DNA of 36,996 nucleotides, from contig JBQTJM010000439.1 in assembly GCA_052387115.1 (NCBI GenBank), forward strand, positions 1-36,996. The letters are read 5' to 3'. This document shows, piece after piece, positions 1 through 8,009 of this stretch (the stretch's first letter is position 1; each line of letters starts with the position of its first letter). Source of the stretch: JACCXJ01 sp052387115 (lineage in GTDB: Bacteria > Pseudomonadota > Gammaproteobacteria > JACCXJ01). The notes beneath the pieces were generated by a model, which was given only the letters and a program-made list of their open reading frames with translations, did no database searches and was not told where the DNA came from. Both the position numbers and the translations under genes were made by a program.

Positions 1-106
1 CCCACGGATATCAGCATGATCAACCGTCGCATTTACTGGCTCCGTCTCTTCCCATGGCCTGAGAGGCCTCCGTGATGAAAAACGGCGAATACGATTCTGA
101 ACACGC

Positions 107-424
107 TTGACAGCGGCAGTCATATCAGCTAGGGGCGTGGTCGGGTTCGAAGGTACCGGCGCATGGAGCCGGTGCGACCTGAGGATCACGTCCACCGGCC
201 GCACGACCGGGACCTGCCTGTTCCCGAATGGCACCGTGGTGACCGGCGAGCCGGGCCAGCTTCGGGTGAACGGGGATTGCTCCGTGACCGGCAAGAGACA
301 GAACGGGGTGGCTGCCTCCTCGGGCCGGCTCCAAGCCGACAAGCGCGGGATCCTCGGGCGGGTCTTCGTGAACGGCGGAGAGCGCTCCTTCGGCGGCTGG
401 TTCGTGGCCGTAAAGCGCGGGTAG
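107..424 (+). CDS. hypothetical protein, possibly N-terminally truncated
   Basis: This open frame starts with TTG and encodes about 105 residues. I do not recognise the family. The translation is rich in Gly, Thr and Val, with short alternating stretches (for example TGTCLFPNGTVVTGEP) that suggest a small beta-rich domain. It has two cysteines in the central part (in TCLFP and GDCSV). There is no signal peptide and no clear ribosome binding site before the TTG, so the true start may be a later GTG near 137, or the gene may have lost its 5' end. It stands alone, about 330 bases from the convergent end of the dikinase-like gene. Coding status is uncertain. Confidence 0.35.
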   Translation: MTAAVISARGVVGFEGTGAWSRCDLRITSTGRTTGTCLFPNGTVVTGEPGQLRVNGDCSVTGKRQNGVAASSGRLQADKRGILGRVFVNGGERSFGGWFVAVKRG

Positions 425-759
425 GACCGCCAGCCGGCCACCCGATGCGCTTTAATGCTTCGCCTTGATCCCGCAGCGGCCGCGCTAGTTCCCGCAGCCT
501 CGCCCGCGTGCCGCCCTTGTAGTTTTCCTCGACACCCGCACTTTACCGTCGTCGGACTTTGGCCCGATCGAATGTTCCCACGGTCGCCATTGCTGGATCG
601 CTGCCGACTGCCGCCGGTGTTCGGGTGTCCCGGAAGTAACCCATTGCTACTATCGCAGGCCCACACCACTCGCGTGGTCGAATCCATGAACGCGCGGATA
701 TTCGGATAGATAGCGGGGACGGGGGACGGTGGTATCCGTAACGGTCGTGCGCTTCCTGC
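425..759. other. intergenic, no recognisable feature
   Basis: About 335 bases between the hypothetical gene and the 3' end of the dikinase-like gene. An 84-codon frame on the plus strand (455-709) shows no family resemblance, no ribosome binding site and a composition like random GC-rich DNA, so I do not call it. A G-rich run lies near 715-730. I see no convincing promoter or terminator. Confidence 0.5.
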
Positions 760-3700
760 TCATGGGATCACCTCATCCAACGAAATCTTGTCGGCGAGTC
801 CCGCACGCGTCGCCTCGAAAGCCGCCAGCGTCGCGACGTTCTGCAGCGTGTCGTTGCCGACGAACGGCCGGGCCTGAAACAGCCAGAGCTTACCGTTTGC
901 GAAGCCAAACTCGATATCCCACGGCCGCTCGCTGCCATCGGGGGCCCGCGAGGGCGCGAGCCGGGCGCGGATCGCCGCCGCAGTCGTGGTGAGCTCGCGG
1001 AGCTCGGCGTCCGTCAGCACGAACTCGCTGCCCGTCGAGGGCAGGACGATCGTACCGTCGGCCTGAAGCAGTCGGCGGTAGGGCGACTTGAACATCGTCA
1101 CCAGCTCGACGTCGCCCTTGGACCAAACCAGGGTCTCCGCGGGCGTACCGTCGACGGCGCCCCCGACACCCTCGGACGTCGCGATGAGCATCCCGCGGGG
1201 ATCGCCGCCGTCGACGTCCGCCGTCACCAGCACCCCCGACTTCTCGGACGGGACGCTCTCCAGAATGACGACCGACGGCAGTACCCACAGCGGCTCGTCG
1301 ATCAGCGTCTGGCGCCACGAGAAGGAGCGATACGCGAACGGAGACGCCCACACCTCCTTTAGGCCGGCGTAGACGTCGGCCAGGGTGCGGCGGTTGAAGA
1401 GGGTCAGATTCAAGCCGGCACCGTTGAAGTTGTCGAGGTCCTCGACGTTGGTGTCGCTGCGGATGAAGACGCCCACGGTGTGGGCGGGATCGTCGGGGGC
1501 AAGAAGTCCCAGGCGCCGCATCTCGTCGTGGATCGAGCGCCGCAGGCCCTCCGCGAGCGGCTCGCGCTCGATCGAGTGGCGAATGACTGTCAGGCGCGGG
1601 CGGATCCACGTCGCCAGCGTCTGCTCGTCGGCACCCGACGGAACCATCTCGCCGAAGAAGGTCGCGTACGTCCGCTCGACGAACGCGGGCAGCGGCTCGC
1701 CCGCGCGCGCGATGCCGGCGCTCGCCAACTCGCTCGGCACGGCGACCTGCGCGCGGCGGTAGTGCGCCTGATACGCGCCGAAGGGCGCGACGATGCCGCG
1801 CGAGACCTTGTCGGGGAAGAGATGCTTGAGCTCGCCGAGAAACGCCGCTTTCGGGCCGCAGCGTATCCCGGAGTCGCTCCGGCGCATGGTCGCGAGGTCG
1901 AGCGCATGTTGCGGCGTCAGATCGAGGCGGGCCCTGTCGATGTGGAGCTTGGCACCGCCGCCCTCCAGCGAGCCCTCGTCCGCGCGCCGCTCGTTGCGCG
2001 TGTACTCGGCGAGCACGGCGTGATCCTCCGCGGTCATCGCCGCCGCCTCCTTGAACACCACCCGCCCACGGGGGGTCGAGATGAAGAAGACGTCGCGGTC
2101 GGCGTGTGCCGCGAAGTGCTGGTACACGTCGGGAGCCAGCACGACGTTGGGAATGCCGAGGGCGCGCGCGAGCAGCTGCACGTGCGACACGACGTTGCCC
2201 TCGCCGCGGGTCAGGATCCCCGCGGCCGGCTCGAGATCGGCCGGCGTCTCCGGGAGCGCCACGATGTCGTCGCGCGAGTAGCCGCCCGCCCGCGGGGCGA
2301 CGCGAAGCCGGCCGTGCGCCAGCCCGGGGTTGAGCGCCCGGACGCCCAGATCGAGCAGCTCCCCGAAGACGTCGTGGCGGATCGGATCGCCGCCGACCGC
2401 CCACATCTGCAGGCGCTGCAACACGCGCCCGTACGCCAAGAGCGGCGAGCCGCGCAGCACGTCGTCCGGAATGAGGGCGATGTCGGGCAGGAGATGGATC
2501 CAGGGCGCCCGCACCTCCTCGAAGGCGTACAGCGTGCTCGCCTGCGCCCACTCAATGGCACGCGCGGCCTCGCCGAGCCCGCGCTCGAGGTCGCCACGCA
2601 CCAGCGTCTGCGCGTCGAGAAGACGCGCGAAGGTGCGTCCGAGCGCGACCCGCTCGCGCTCCATCAGCAAGCCAGCGCCGTGTGCGGCGTCGGTCAGGGC
2701 GGCGAGGAGCCGCAGCAGCTGGCGCGCGCTTGGACCGCCGTCGGCGGGCTCGATGAGCTGCGCCGTGCGACGCTGGAGGACCGCAGCGGCGGTGATCGCC
2801 AGGTCGATAAGCCGGCGGCGGTCGCCTACCGACACGGTCTTGGTCTCGACGGCGCGGCGCGCGATCACCATCACGTCCGCCACCGCCGTGACGGCCCCGA
2901 GGTCGGGAGTCTCCGGTGCCGGGAGGCGCGCGGCCAGGGCCTCCCGCGTTGGCGCATCCTCGATGGCGAGCAGTTGCGTCTGGAGCGCGGCCTCGTCGAG
3001 CGAGGTCAGCTTCCGAATCTCGACGATGAGCTCCTCGACCCGGGCGCGCGTGTCACCGCGCGCGAGCTGGTCGCGGTAGGCGGCGATCCTCGGAATCAAG
3101 GCCGCCGAGATCTGATTGTGAACGGCGTCGCGCAGCGGCTTGAAGCTCTCGCGCTGCCGGTGGATGGCGGACGCCAGGTTGCGCACCTTGACGATGTCGC
3201 CCTGATCGGCACGAACGTAGAAGCGCCGCTGCAAGTCGTACGCGAGCAGGTAGTGCCGCGGCTCCTTGAAGCTGTCGAGCGCCAGGTAACGCTCGAAGAA
3301 GCGCGGCGCGTCCCGCGCCTCGTACTCGGCGCCGGCGAGCCCGCCGTACGCGCGCATCTCCGCGAGCTTGTGATCGGGATGGGTCTCGACGAAGAACTTC
3401 TCGAGAATGTAGCCGCGCACCAGGTCGTGGTGGTCGGGAAACGAGTCCCATTGCCAGAGATCGCGCGAGAACAGGTTGGCGATGTACATGCCCTCGTCGG
3501 CGAGCGCCTGGGCCCAGGGCTCGCGGAACGCCGCGCAGAACCGGGCGTTGCCGCCGCACGGACTCACGATGCGGCCGTCGGGGAGCTGCACGGGTCGCTT
3601 CGCGCCGTCCTGGCAAACGCAATAGTTCTTGGTATACGGCCCCTTCTTCTTGGCGAGGCAGAGTCGCCAGTTCTGGTCGAGCTTGGCGATCTGGACGTCC

Positions 3701-3792
3701 GTCAACGCGGGGCCGCGCGCGAGCGCCGCGGCGGCCACCATCGCCAGCAGGAGCCCGCCGAGCACGCGCACGGTCAGTGGTCTTCGGTGCAA
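760..3792 (-). CDS. secreted glucan-water-dikinase-like / PEP-utilising family protein
   Basis: A 1010-residue protein starting at TTG, with a purine-rich GGGGAGGG stretch upstream. Residues 1-25 form a signal peptide (RR, then a Leu/Ala-rich core ending ALA). Five cysteines follow at about 45, 58, 60, 79 and 86. Residues ~90-500 are helical with no domain I can name. At ~520-600 is a phosphohistidine swivel domain with the motif VVSHVQLLARALGIP. At ~630-1000 is an ATP-grasp domain of the pyruvate-phosphate dikinase type, with IRSDTNVEDL, the kinase-like stretch VWASPFAYRSF and the terminal WDIEFGFANGKLWLFQARP. The order His domain then ATP-grasp, without a PEP/pyruvate TIM barrel, is that of alpha-glucan water dikinases rather than PpsA or PPDK. 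Those enzymes transfer the beta-phosphate of ATP through His to a glucan. The substrate here is unknown, and an exported ATP-grasp enzyme is odd. It is divergent from the cell-wall enzyme pair. Confidence 0.75.
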   Translation of the reverse strand: MHRRPLTVRVLGGLLLAMVAAAALARGPALTDVQIAKLDQNWRLCLAKKKGPYTKNYCVCQDGAKRPVQLPDGRIVSPCGGNARFCAAFREPWAQALADEGMYIANLFSRDLWQWDSFPDHHDLVRGYILEKFFVETHPDHKLAEMRAYGGLAGAEYEARDAPRFFERYLALDSFKEPRHYLLAYDLQRRFYVRADQGDIVKVRNLASAIHRQRESFKPLRDAVHNQISAALIPRIAAYRDQLARGDTRARVEELIVEIRKLTSLDEAALQTQLLAIEDAPTREALAARLPAPETPDLGAVTAVADVMVIARRAVETKTVSVGDRRRLIDLAITAAAVLQRRTAQLIEPADGGPSARQLLRLLAALTDAAHGAGLLMERERVALGRTFARLLDAQTLVRGDLERGLGEAARAIEWAQASTLYAFEEVRAPWIHLLPDIALIPDDVLRGSPLLAYGRVLQRLQMWAVGGDPIRHDVFGELLDLGVRALNPGLAHGRLRVAPRAGGYSRDDIVALPETPADLEPAAGILTRGEGNVVSHVQLLARALGIPNVVLAPDVYQHFAAHADRDVFFISTPRGRVVFKEAAAMTAEDHAVLAEYTRNERRADEGSLEGGGAKLHIDRARLDLTPQHALDLATMRRSDSGIRCGPKAAFLGELKHLFPDKVSRGIVAPFGAYQAHYRRAQVAVPSELASAGIARAGEPLPAFVERTYATFFGEMVPSGADEQTLATWIRPRLTVIRHSIEREPLAEGLRRSIHDEMRRLGLLAPDDPAHTVGVFIRSDTNVEDLDNFNGAGLNLTLFNRRTLADVYAGLKEVWASPFAYRSFSWRQTLIDEPLWVLPSVVILESVPSEKSGVLVTADVDGGDPRGMLIATSEGVGGAVDGTPAETLVWSKGDVELVTMFKSPYRRLLQADGTIVLPSTGSEFVLTDAELRELTTTAAAIRARLAPSRAPDGSERPWDIEFGFANGKLWLFQARPFVGNDTLQNVATLAAFEATRAGLADKISLDEVIP

Positions 3793-3946
3793 TGTCTCCA
3801 GTCCCTCCCCGGGGCAGCGGCACGTCGCTCCGCGCGCCGATCGCGGATATTGACACGGCTGCCGGCCGAGGGAAACCGCTCGCCGCCGCTCGTGTTAGGG
3901 GGGGTGGACTAGCCGCTTTCCCACACGCCGTATATCCTATGGCGCC

Positions 3947-5068
3947 GTGAGATTCCTTCTCCGGTGTGTACGTGCGGCGGTCGGCGCGGCGGTGCTCGTG
4001 CTCGCGAGCGGCGCGGCGCCGCGCGCAATCGAGGCGCCCGCCACTCCCGCGGGCGCGGAGTCCGGCGCCGCGGCCTGGCTGGACACGATCGAGGCCGATC
4101 CGGAGCTGCAGGCCTTCGTCGACGGCACCGTCGCTGCGCTCCGCAAGACCGACCCGGGGCTCCGCCGGCAAGCCGTCCGCGTCGCCGTCATCGACCTCTC
4201 AAGCGCCGGCCCGGCGCGTCTCGCCCACTGGAACGGTACCTCCCCGGTGTACCCGGCGAGCGTCCCCAAGTTCGTGTACCTGATGGCGGCGTTCGCCTGG
4301 CGGGACCAGGGTCGGCTGAAGATCGACCCCACCATCGACCACGAGCTGCGCGAGATGGTCTACGCCAGCAGCAACAAGGCGACCCAGAAAGTGGTCGCCC
4401 GCCTCACCGCCACCCGCCCGGGACCCCGGCTCGGACCCTCCGAGTATCGCGCCTTCCGCGACAAGCGTCTCGCCGTCAAGCGCTGGCTCGCGAGCCTCGG
4501 CATCACCGATCTCCACACCGTGCACCCGACCTACGACGGAGGCGACATCTCCCCCCGCGAGGTACAGTTCCTGAGTGATCCCGCCATGCCGGGATGCCTG
4601 CCCGCGCGCAGCGGCGCTTTCCGCAACCGCCAGGCCATGACCGCCGTGGGATCGGCGCGCCTGCTGGCGCTGCTTGCCACCGACCGCGCCTTCGCCCCGG
4701 CGACCGGCGAGGAGGTGCGCCGGCGCATGCGGCGCGACGTGGCGAAGCAGCCCTACCTGCGCCACCGCATTGCGGGCGGCGCGGCGCGCTCCCCGGGCTT
4801 CGAGGTCTACGCGAAGACCGGTACCTGGGGCCCGATCCACGCCGATGCCGGCATCGTTCGCCACCGCTCGGGACATCAGATCGTCCTGGCCGCGTTCCTC
4901 GAGGGCACCCCGCGCTATCGCGGCTCGTTCATCGCCGACTTCACCGACCGGGTGGTGCGCCACCTCGTTCCGAGCGGTAGCCCTGCATCGCGGACGAGCG
5001 TTCAGGTTCGCCGGCCGGTGCGGCTAGAATGCCGAGGCTCGACACGGTGGGAGGACGGCACGTCATGA
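3947..5068 (+). CDS. exported serine hydrolase of the beta-lactamase/D,D-peptidase fold
   Basis: A 373-residue protein with GTG start. Residues 1-28 are a signal peptide (Arg residues followed by AAVGAAVLVLASGAA). The three signature motifs of penicillin-interacting enzymes are present in order: S105-V-P-K108 (nucleophile and general base), S141-S-N143, and K290-T-G292 in YAKTGTWG. The layout fits the class A beta-lactamase-like serine hydrolase family; no obvious Omega-loop Glu is visible, so D,D-carboxypeptidase or endopeptidase activity on peptidoglycan is as likely as beta-lactam hydrolysis. Its stop codon overlaps the start of the following L,D-transpeptidase (ATGA at 5065-5068), which implies translational coupling and a joint role. 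No Shine-Dalgarno precedes the GTG. An AT-rich TATATCCTAT (3931-3940) just upstream could be a -10 region giving a nearly leaderless mRNA. That is weak evidence only. Confidence 0.85.
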   Translation: MRFLLRCVRAAVGAAVLVLASGAAPRAIEAPATPAGAESGAAAWLDTIEADPELQAFVDGTVAALRKTDPGLRRQAVRVAVIDLSSAGPARLAHWNGTSPVYPASVPKFVYLMAAFAWRDQGRLKIDPTIDHELREMVYASSNKATQKVVARLTATRPGPRLGPSEYRAFRDKRLAVKRWLASLGITDLHTVHPTYDGGDISPREVQFLSDPAMPGCLPARSGAFRNRQAMTAVGSARLLALLATDRAFAPATGEEVRRRMRRDVAKQPYLRHRIAGGAARSPGFEVYAKTGTWGPIHADAGIVRHRSGHQIVLAAFLEGTPRYRGSFIADFTDRVVRHLVPSGSPASRTSVQVRRPVRLECRGSTRWEDGTS

Positions 5069-6696
5069 CGCGAACGCTAGCGATACTCAGCGGCTTGGTA
5101 ACCCTGGCTCTCGGACTGGCCGTACCCGACGCCGCCGCGCTCAGTCGCGAGCGCTGGACCGATCCTACGCCGTACGGGGTCTTCTTCAACGAGTACGACC
5201 CGAACTTCTACACGGGCTTCGCGCCGCGCGTGCAGGACAAGCGGCGCATCACCATGCACGTCGCCCGCGGCAACCAGTTGCGCCTGCGGATGGTCCTTCC
5301 CGACGCCGCGCTCGACAACTATCTGAGCGACCAGGTCGCCAGGCACGATCTCTACCAGGAGCTCATCGACAAGGGCATCATCGTGCTGACCGCGAACACG
5401 GCGTGGGAGGACTATCATAGGCGCTTTGAGGCCGAAGGGTTCCGCGGTCTCGCCGCCAAGAAGGCGTCGCTTTCACCGGCCGAGTGGCGCGCGCTGAACG
5501 TGCGGACCATCGACAAGCTGCACCCGGAACGGCTGTACGGCATCCAGAAGGACTTCGGGCAGCTCGCCGCGGCATGGGCGGCGCTCCTGAAGTCGAGCCC
5601 CGCGCCCGCCGATCTCGAGGCCAAGCTCGATCTCGTGAACGCGCTCTTCCCGCACCGGATCTTCGCCTACGAGCTCCGCGACGCCGAGGACGCCGCCTTC
5701 ACCGAGCTGATCGTGCTCGCCAAGGCCGGCGACCGGGTCGCCTTCGGCCCGAAGGCCGCGGCCTTCTTCACGAGCGTCACCGACGGCGTCTACGACATGC
5801 GCGACGGCAAGATTGACTACTACGAATACACCGCGATCTACCCGGCGGGGAGCCACGACGCAACGACCACGCACGACGGGCACACCATCCCGGTCATCTC
5901 GACGCCGGGGGTCTGGCCGCTGATCCCGCGCGCGTACGGCAAGGGCATGACGGGCATGGTCGACTACATCTCGTCGCGCGGCTACTACGGCATGCTCCCG
6001 ATGTTACCGTACGAGCACGGCGGCGGAATCTTGTACAACTCCATCCACAACACCGGCATCAGCAACTGGATCCAGGGGCATCCGCTGCTGCCGAAGGAGT
6101 GGGCCTCGTACACCGAGGGCAGCCGGAGCGGGAAGCCCTACCATCGCGTCGCGATCACGAGCCGCGGCCCGGTCTCCAACGGCTGCACGCGGCTGAACAC
6201 CGGCCACCTCGCGGAGCTCCGCGAGATGCTGCCGTCGACCTCCGCGGAGATGAAGGGCATCGTCACCTACCGCAACGTGTCGCACTGCTACGACGTTTTC
6301 GACCGCAAGGGCGACGGCAATCTCGAGATCATGGGCGTGCAGTACTACCTCGCGTTCCGCCACAACAAGGTACGGGTCGCCAACCAGATCTGGGCGCAGA
6401 ACACCCGCAAAGACTTCTACGAGTGGCTCTACGGCAACGATATGAGCTACGGCCCGATCGGCCAGGTCACCTTCGATCAGGTCTGCGAGGGCAAGTTCGT
6501 CGGCAAGCGCGCGCGCGAGGGGAAGACGTACCAGGGGCTCACGCTCTACGAGGCGCCGTACGTCCCGGATGCGATCCAGTTCTACAAGATCAAGGGCGTC
6601 AGCACGACGAGCACGCAGGGCTACGACTTCAACCGCGAGCTGCGCCGTGCGGGCTACGGCTACACGGTGAATCGTAAGACGCTGCTGCTCGACTAG
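5065..6696 (+). CDS. large exported L,D-transpeptidase (YkuD fold)
   Basis: The start is placed at ATG 5065 because GGGAGGA lies nine bases upstream, a signal peptide begins there (MTRTLAILSG, hydrophobic core, AAA), and the codon overlaps the stop of the serine hydrolase gene. The protein has 543 residues, long for the family. Residues ~27-250 are an N-terminal region without a domain I recognise. Residues ~250-400 hold the YkuD catalytic domain: His328 in NSIHNT and the nucleophile Cys374 in SNGCTRLN, where the family usually has S-H/x-G-C-x-R. L,D-transpeptidases use tetrapeptide donor stems to make 3-3 peptidoglycan cross-links or attach proteins to the wall. Pairing with a D,D-peptidase-like enzyme would fit supply of tetrapeptide donors (inference). 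Beyond ~400 the chain continues for about 140 residues rich in Tyr and Asn. Confidence 0.85.
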   Translation: MTRTLAILSGLVTLALGLAVPDAAALSRERWTDPTPYGVFFNEYDPNFYTGFAPRVQDKRRITMHVARGNQLRLRMVLPDAALDNYLSDQVARHDLYQELIDKGIIVLTANTAWEDYHRRFEAEGFRGLAAKKASLSPAEWRALNVRTIDKLHPERLYGIQKDFGQLAAAWAALLKSSPAPADLEAKLDLVNALFPHRIFAYELRDAEDAAFTELIVLAKAGDRVAFGPKAAAFFTSVTDGVYDMRDGKIDYYEYTAIYPAGSHDATTTHDGHTIPVISTPGVWPLIPRAYGKGMTGMVDYISSRGYYGMLPMLPYEHGGGILYNSIHNTGISNWIQGHPLLPKEWASYTEGSRSGKPYHRVAITSRGPVSNGCTRLNTGHLAELREMLPSTSAEMKGIVTYRNVSHCYDVFDRKGDGNLEIMGVQYYLAFRHNKVRVANQIWAQNTRKDFYEWLYGNDMSYGPIGQVTFDQVCEGKFVGKRAREGKTYQGLTLYEAPYVPDAIQFYKIKGVSTTSTQGYDFNRELRRAGYGYTVNRKTLLLD

Positions 6697-7159
6697 GAGG
6701 CTCGTCGGACGGGCGCGGGCCCACGCAGCTCTGGGACAGGGTTTCCCGGTCGTGTCGCGGCGGCAGATCGCGCTCGAAGGCCATCTCGCCGCACTCAGTC
6801 CGCCCTCTCACGGTTTCCGGCATCCTTGACACATCCCCACCCTTCAGGTGAAATGATCGGAAGAATACGGAACTACTTGTTCCCACGCGCTGCCTCACGG
6901 CGCGCCACAGCTTCTCGGGGGAGCCAAGACCTTGCGCAGGGCTATCCTGTGACGGACACGCCGGAGCTCGCCGACGGGTGTCGCGATGAACGCGCCGACC
7001 GCCGATCCACCCGGGCCATTCCCGCCCCGATCCATCCCGTCCCGGCCGCCGGCCCGGCCAACGCCAGCCCGGGCAATCCCGGCGCGATCAATCCCAGGCC
7101 GATCCATCAGGCGCCCCGTGATCGAGGTATCCTCGGTATTCGCCGGCTTGACATCCTCG
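6697..7159. other. long leader/intergenic region before the second L,D-transpeptidase gene
   Basis: About 460 bases without a convincing gene. It contains one good sigma70-like promoter (listed separately) pointing at the downstream transpeptidase. A stretch at about 7015-7110 repeats imperfect GATC(C/A)ATCCC and CCCGG(C/G) units and translates to Pro/Ile/Arg-rich low-complexity peptide in the frame leading into the transpeptidase. I treat it as untranslated or as a poorly conserved N-terminal extension. Confidence 0.4.
6826..6854 (+). promoter_or_regulatory. predicted sigma70 promoter
   Basis: TTGACA at 6826-6831 is a perfect -35 hexamer. A 17-base spacer leads to TGAAAT at 6849-6854, matching four of six -10 positions. 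It would transcribe toward the YkuD gene, leaving a leader of roughly 300 bases if translation starts at 7160. Predicted from sequence only. Confidence 0.4.
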
Positions 7160-7981
7160 ATGTGCGACGGTAGACCGATCACCGCAGCGGACCGGCTGAG
7201 GCCGGGTTCGCTCAAGTCATTACGGCGGCTCGCCGCGATGCTGGTCTTCATCGCCGGCCCGGCACACGCCCTACCCCCGGCCGGCAAGCTTGCGGCACAG
7301 GCGCCGCGCGCCGATCGCGCCGTCATCGATCTGGCGGTCAAGGCCGCGCAGTGCGCCGCGCGCGCCGGCGCCAAGGCGGCTTCGCGCCTCACGGTGATCG
7401 ACTACTCGCGGCCATCGACCGAACCACGGCTCTGGGTGTTCGACCTCGGGCGCGGTAGATTGCTGTTCGAGGAACGGGTGGCGCACGGGACAGCCACCGG
7501 CGACAACATGGCGCGCCACTTCTCCAATCGCCTGGGCAGTCGCCGGACGAGCCTCGGTCTGTTTCGCACCGCGCACGCCTACGTCGGTAGCAATGGTTAC
7601 TCGCTGCGCCTGCACGGGCTCGAGCCGGGCGTGAACGACCGCGCCTTCGAGCGCGCCATCGTCTTGCACGGGGCGCCCTATGTCAGTACCGATACGGTCG
7701 CCAAACTCGGTCATCTAGGCCGCAGCTGGGGCTGCCCCGCGGTACGGCCGGCGATCGCGCACCGGCTCATCGACGAGATCCGCGACGGTCAACTCGTGTT
7801 CGCCTACTATCCCGATCGCGACTGGATCGAGGGCTCGCGGTTCCTCCGCTGCGACGCGCCGCCTGCCGTTACGGCACGCGCCCGGGCCGGCGCACGCGCC
7901 CTTGCGATCGGGACACGCGCAAGCCCATTCCGTCCCTCCGCTCGATCGCGCGCCCGCTCGCTAAAAGCCCGGAGCCGCTGA
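7160..7981 (+). CDS. murein L,D-transpeptidase catalytic domain family protein (YkuD_2 type)
   Basis: From ATG 7160 the protein has 273 residues: a short Arg-containing N-tail, a hydrophobic segment AAMLVFIAGPAHAL (about 25-38) that looks like a signal peptide, then the YkuD_2 domain. Diagnostic stretches are LTVIDYSRPSTEPRLWVFDL, HGLEPGVNDRAFERAIVLHG with the active-site His (~170), and GRSWGCPAVRP with the nucleophile Cys192. This family is distinct from classical YkuD and appears in proteobacteria as a periplasmic murein-processing enzyme, though substrates are mostly untested. The frame stays open upstream to 6986 but encodes low-complexity Pro/Arg sequence and lacks a ribosome binding site, so the start is uncertain. 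The C-terminus (~235-273) is Arg/Ala-rich. It converges on truA. Confidence 0.8.
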   Translation: MCDGRPITAADRLRPGSLKSLRRLAAMLVFIAGPAHALPPAGKLAAQAPRADRAVIDLAVKAAQCAARAGAKAASRLTVIDYSRPSTEPRLWVFDLGRGRLLFEERVAHGTATGDNMARHFSNRLGSRRTSLGLFRTAHAYVGSNGYSLRLHGLEPGVNDRAFERAIVLHGAPYVSTDTVAKLGHLGRSWGCPAVRPAIAHRLIDEIRDGQLVFAYYPDRDWIEGSRFLRCDAPPAVTARARAGARALAIGTRASPFRPSARSRARSLKARSR

Positions 7982-7987
7982 TACGCG

Positions 7988-8009
7988 CCTGCTTCGCCAC
8001 AGGAGCAGG
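7988..8009. terminator. weak hairpin between convergent genes
   Basis: CCTGCT (7988-7993) and AGCAGG (8004-8009) can pair over a 10-base loop in the 28-base gap between the YkuD_2 gene and truA. There is no T-run, so function as a terminator for either gene is doubtful. Confidence 0.25.

Noticed and set aside
455..709. An 84-codon plus-strand frame
   Set aside because: No ribosome binding site, no family and no hydrophobic or charged pattern of interest.
890..2551. A 553-codon minus-strand frame
   Set aside because: Out-of-frame reading of the same dikinase-like gene; the product is Arg/Pro-rich low complexity.
1480..3912. An 810-codon plus-strand open frame
   Set aside because: It lies opposite the dikinase-like gene, whose domains are clear. 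The translation is Arg/Glu/Ala-rich with no domain; this is a typical GC-rich shadow.
3792..3946. TTGACA at 3850-3855 as a promoter for the serine hydrolase
   Set aside because: No AT-rich -10 at 16-18 bases downstream; the sequence there is strongly GC-rich.
7010..7110. A possible tandem repeat array or CRISPR-like structure
   Set aside because: The units (GATCCATCCC and CCCGG-type) are short, irregular and not separated by unique spacers.
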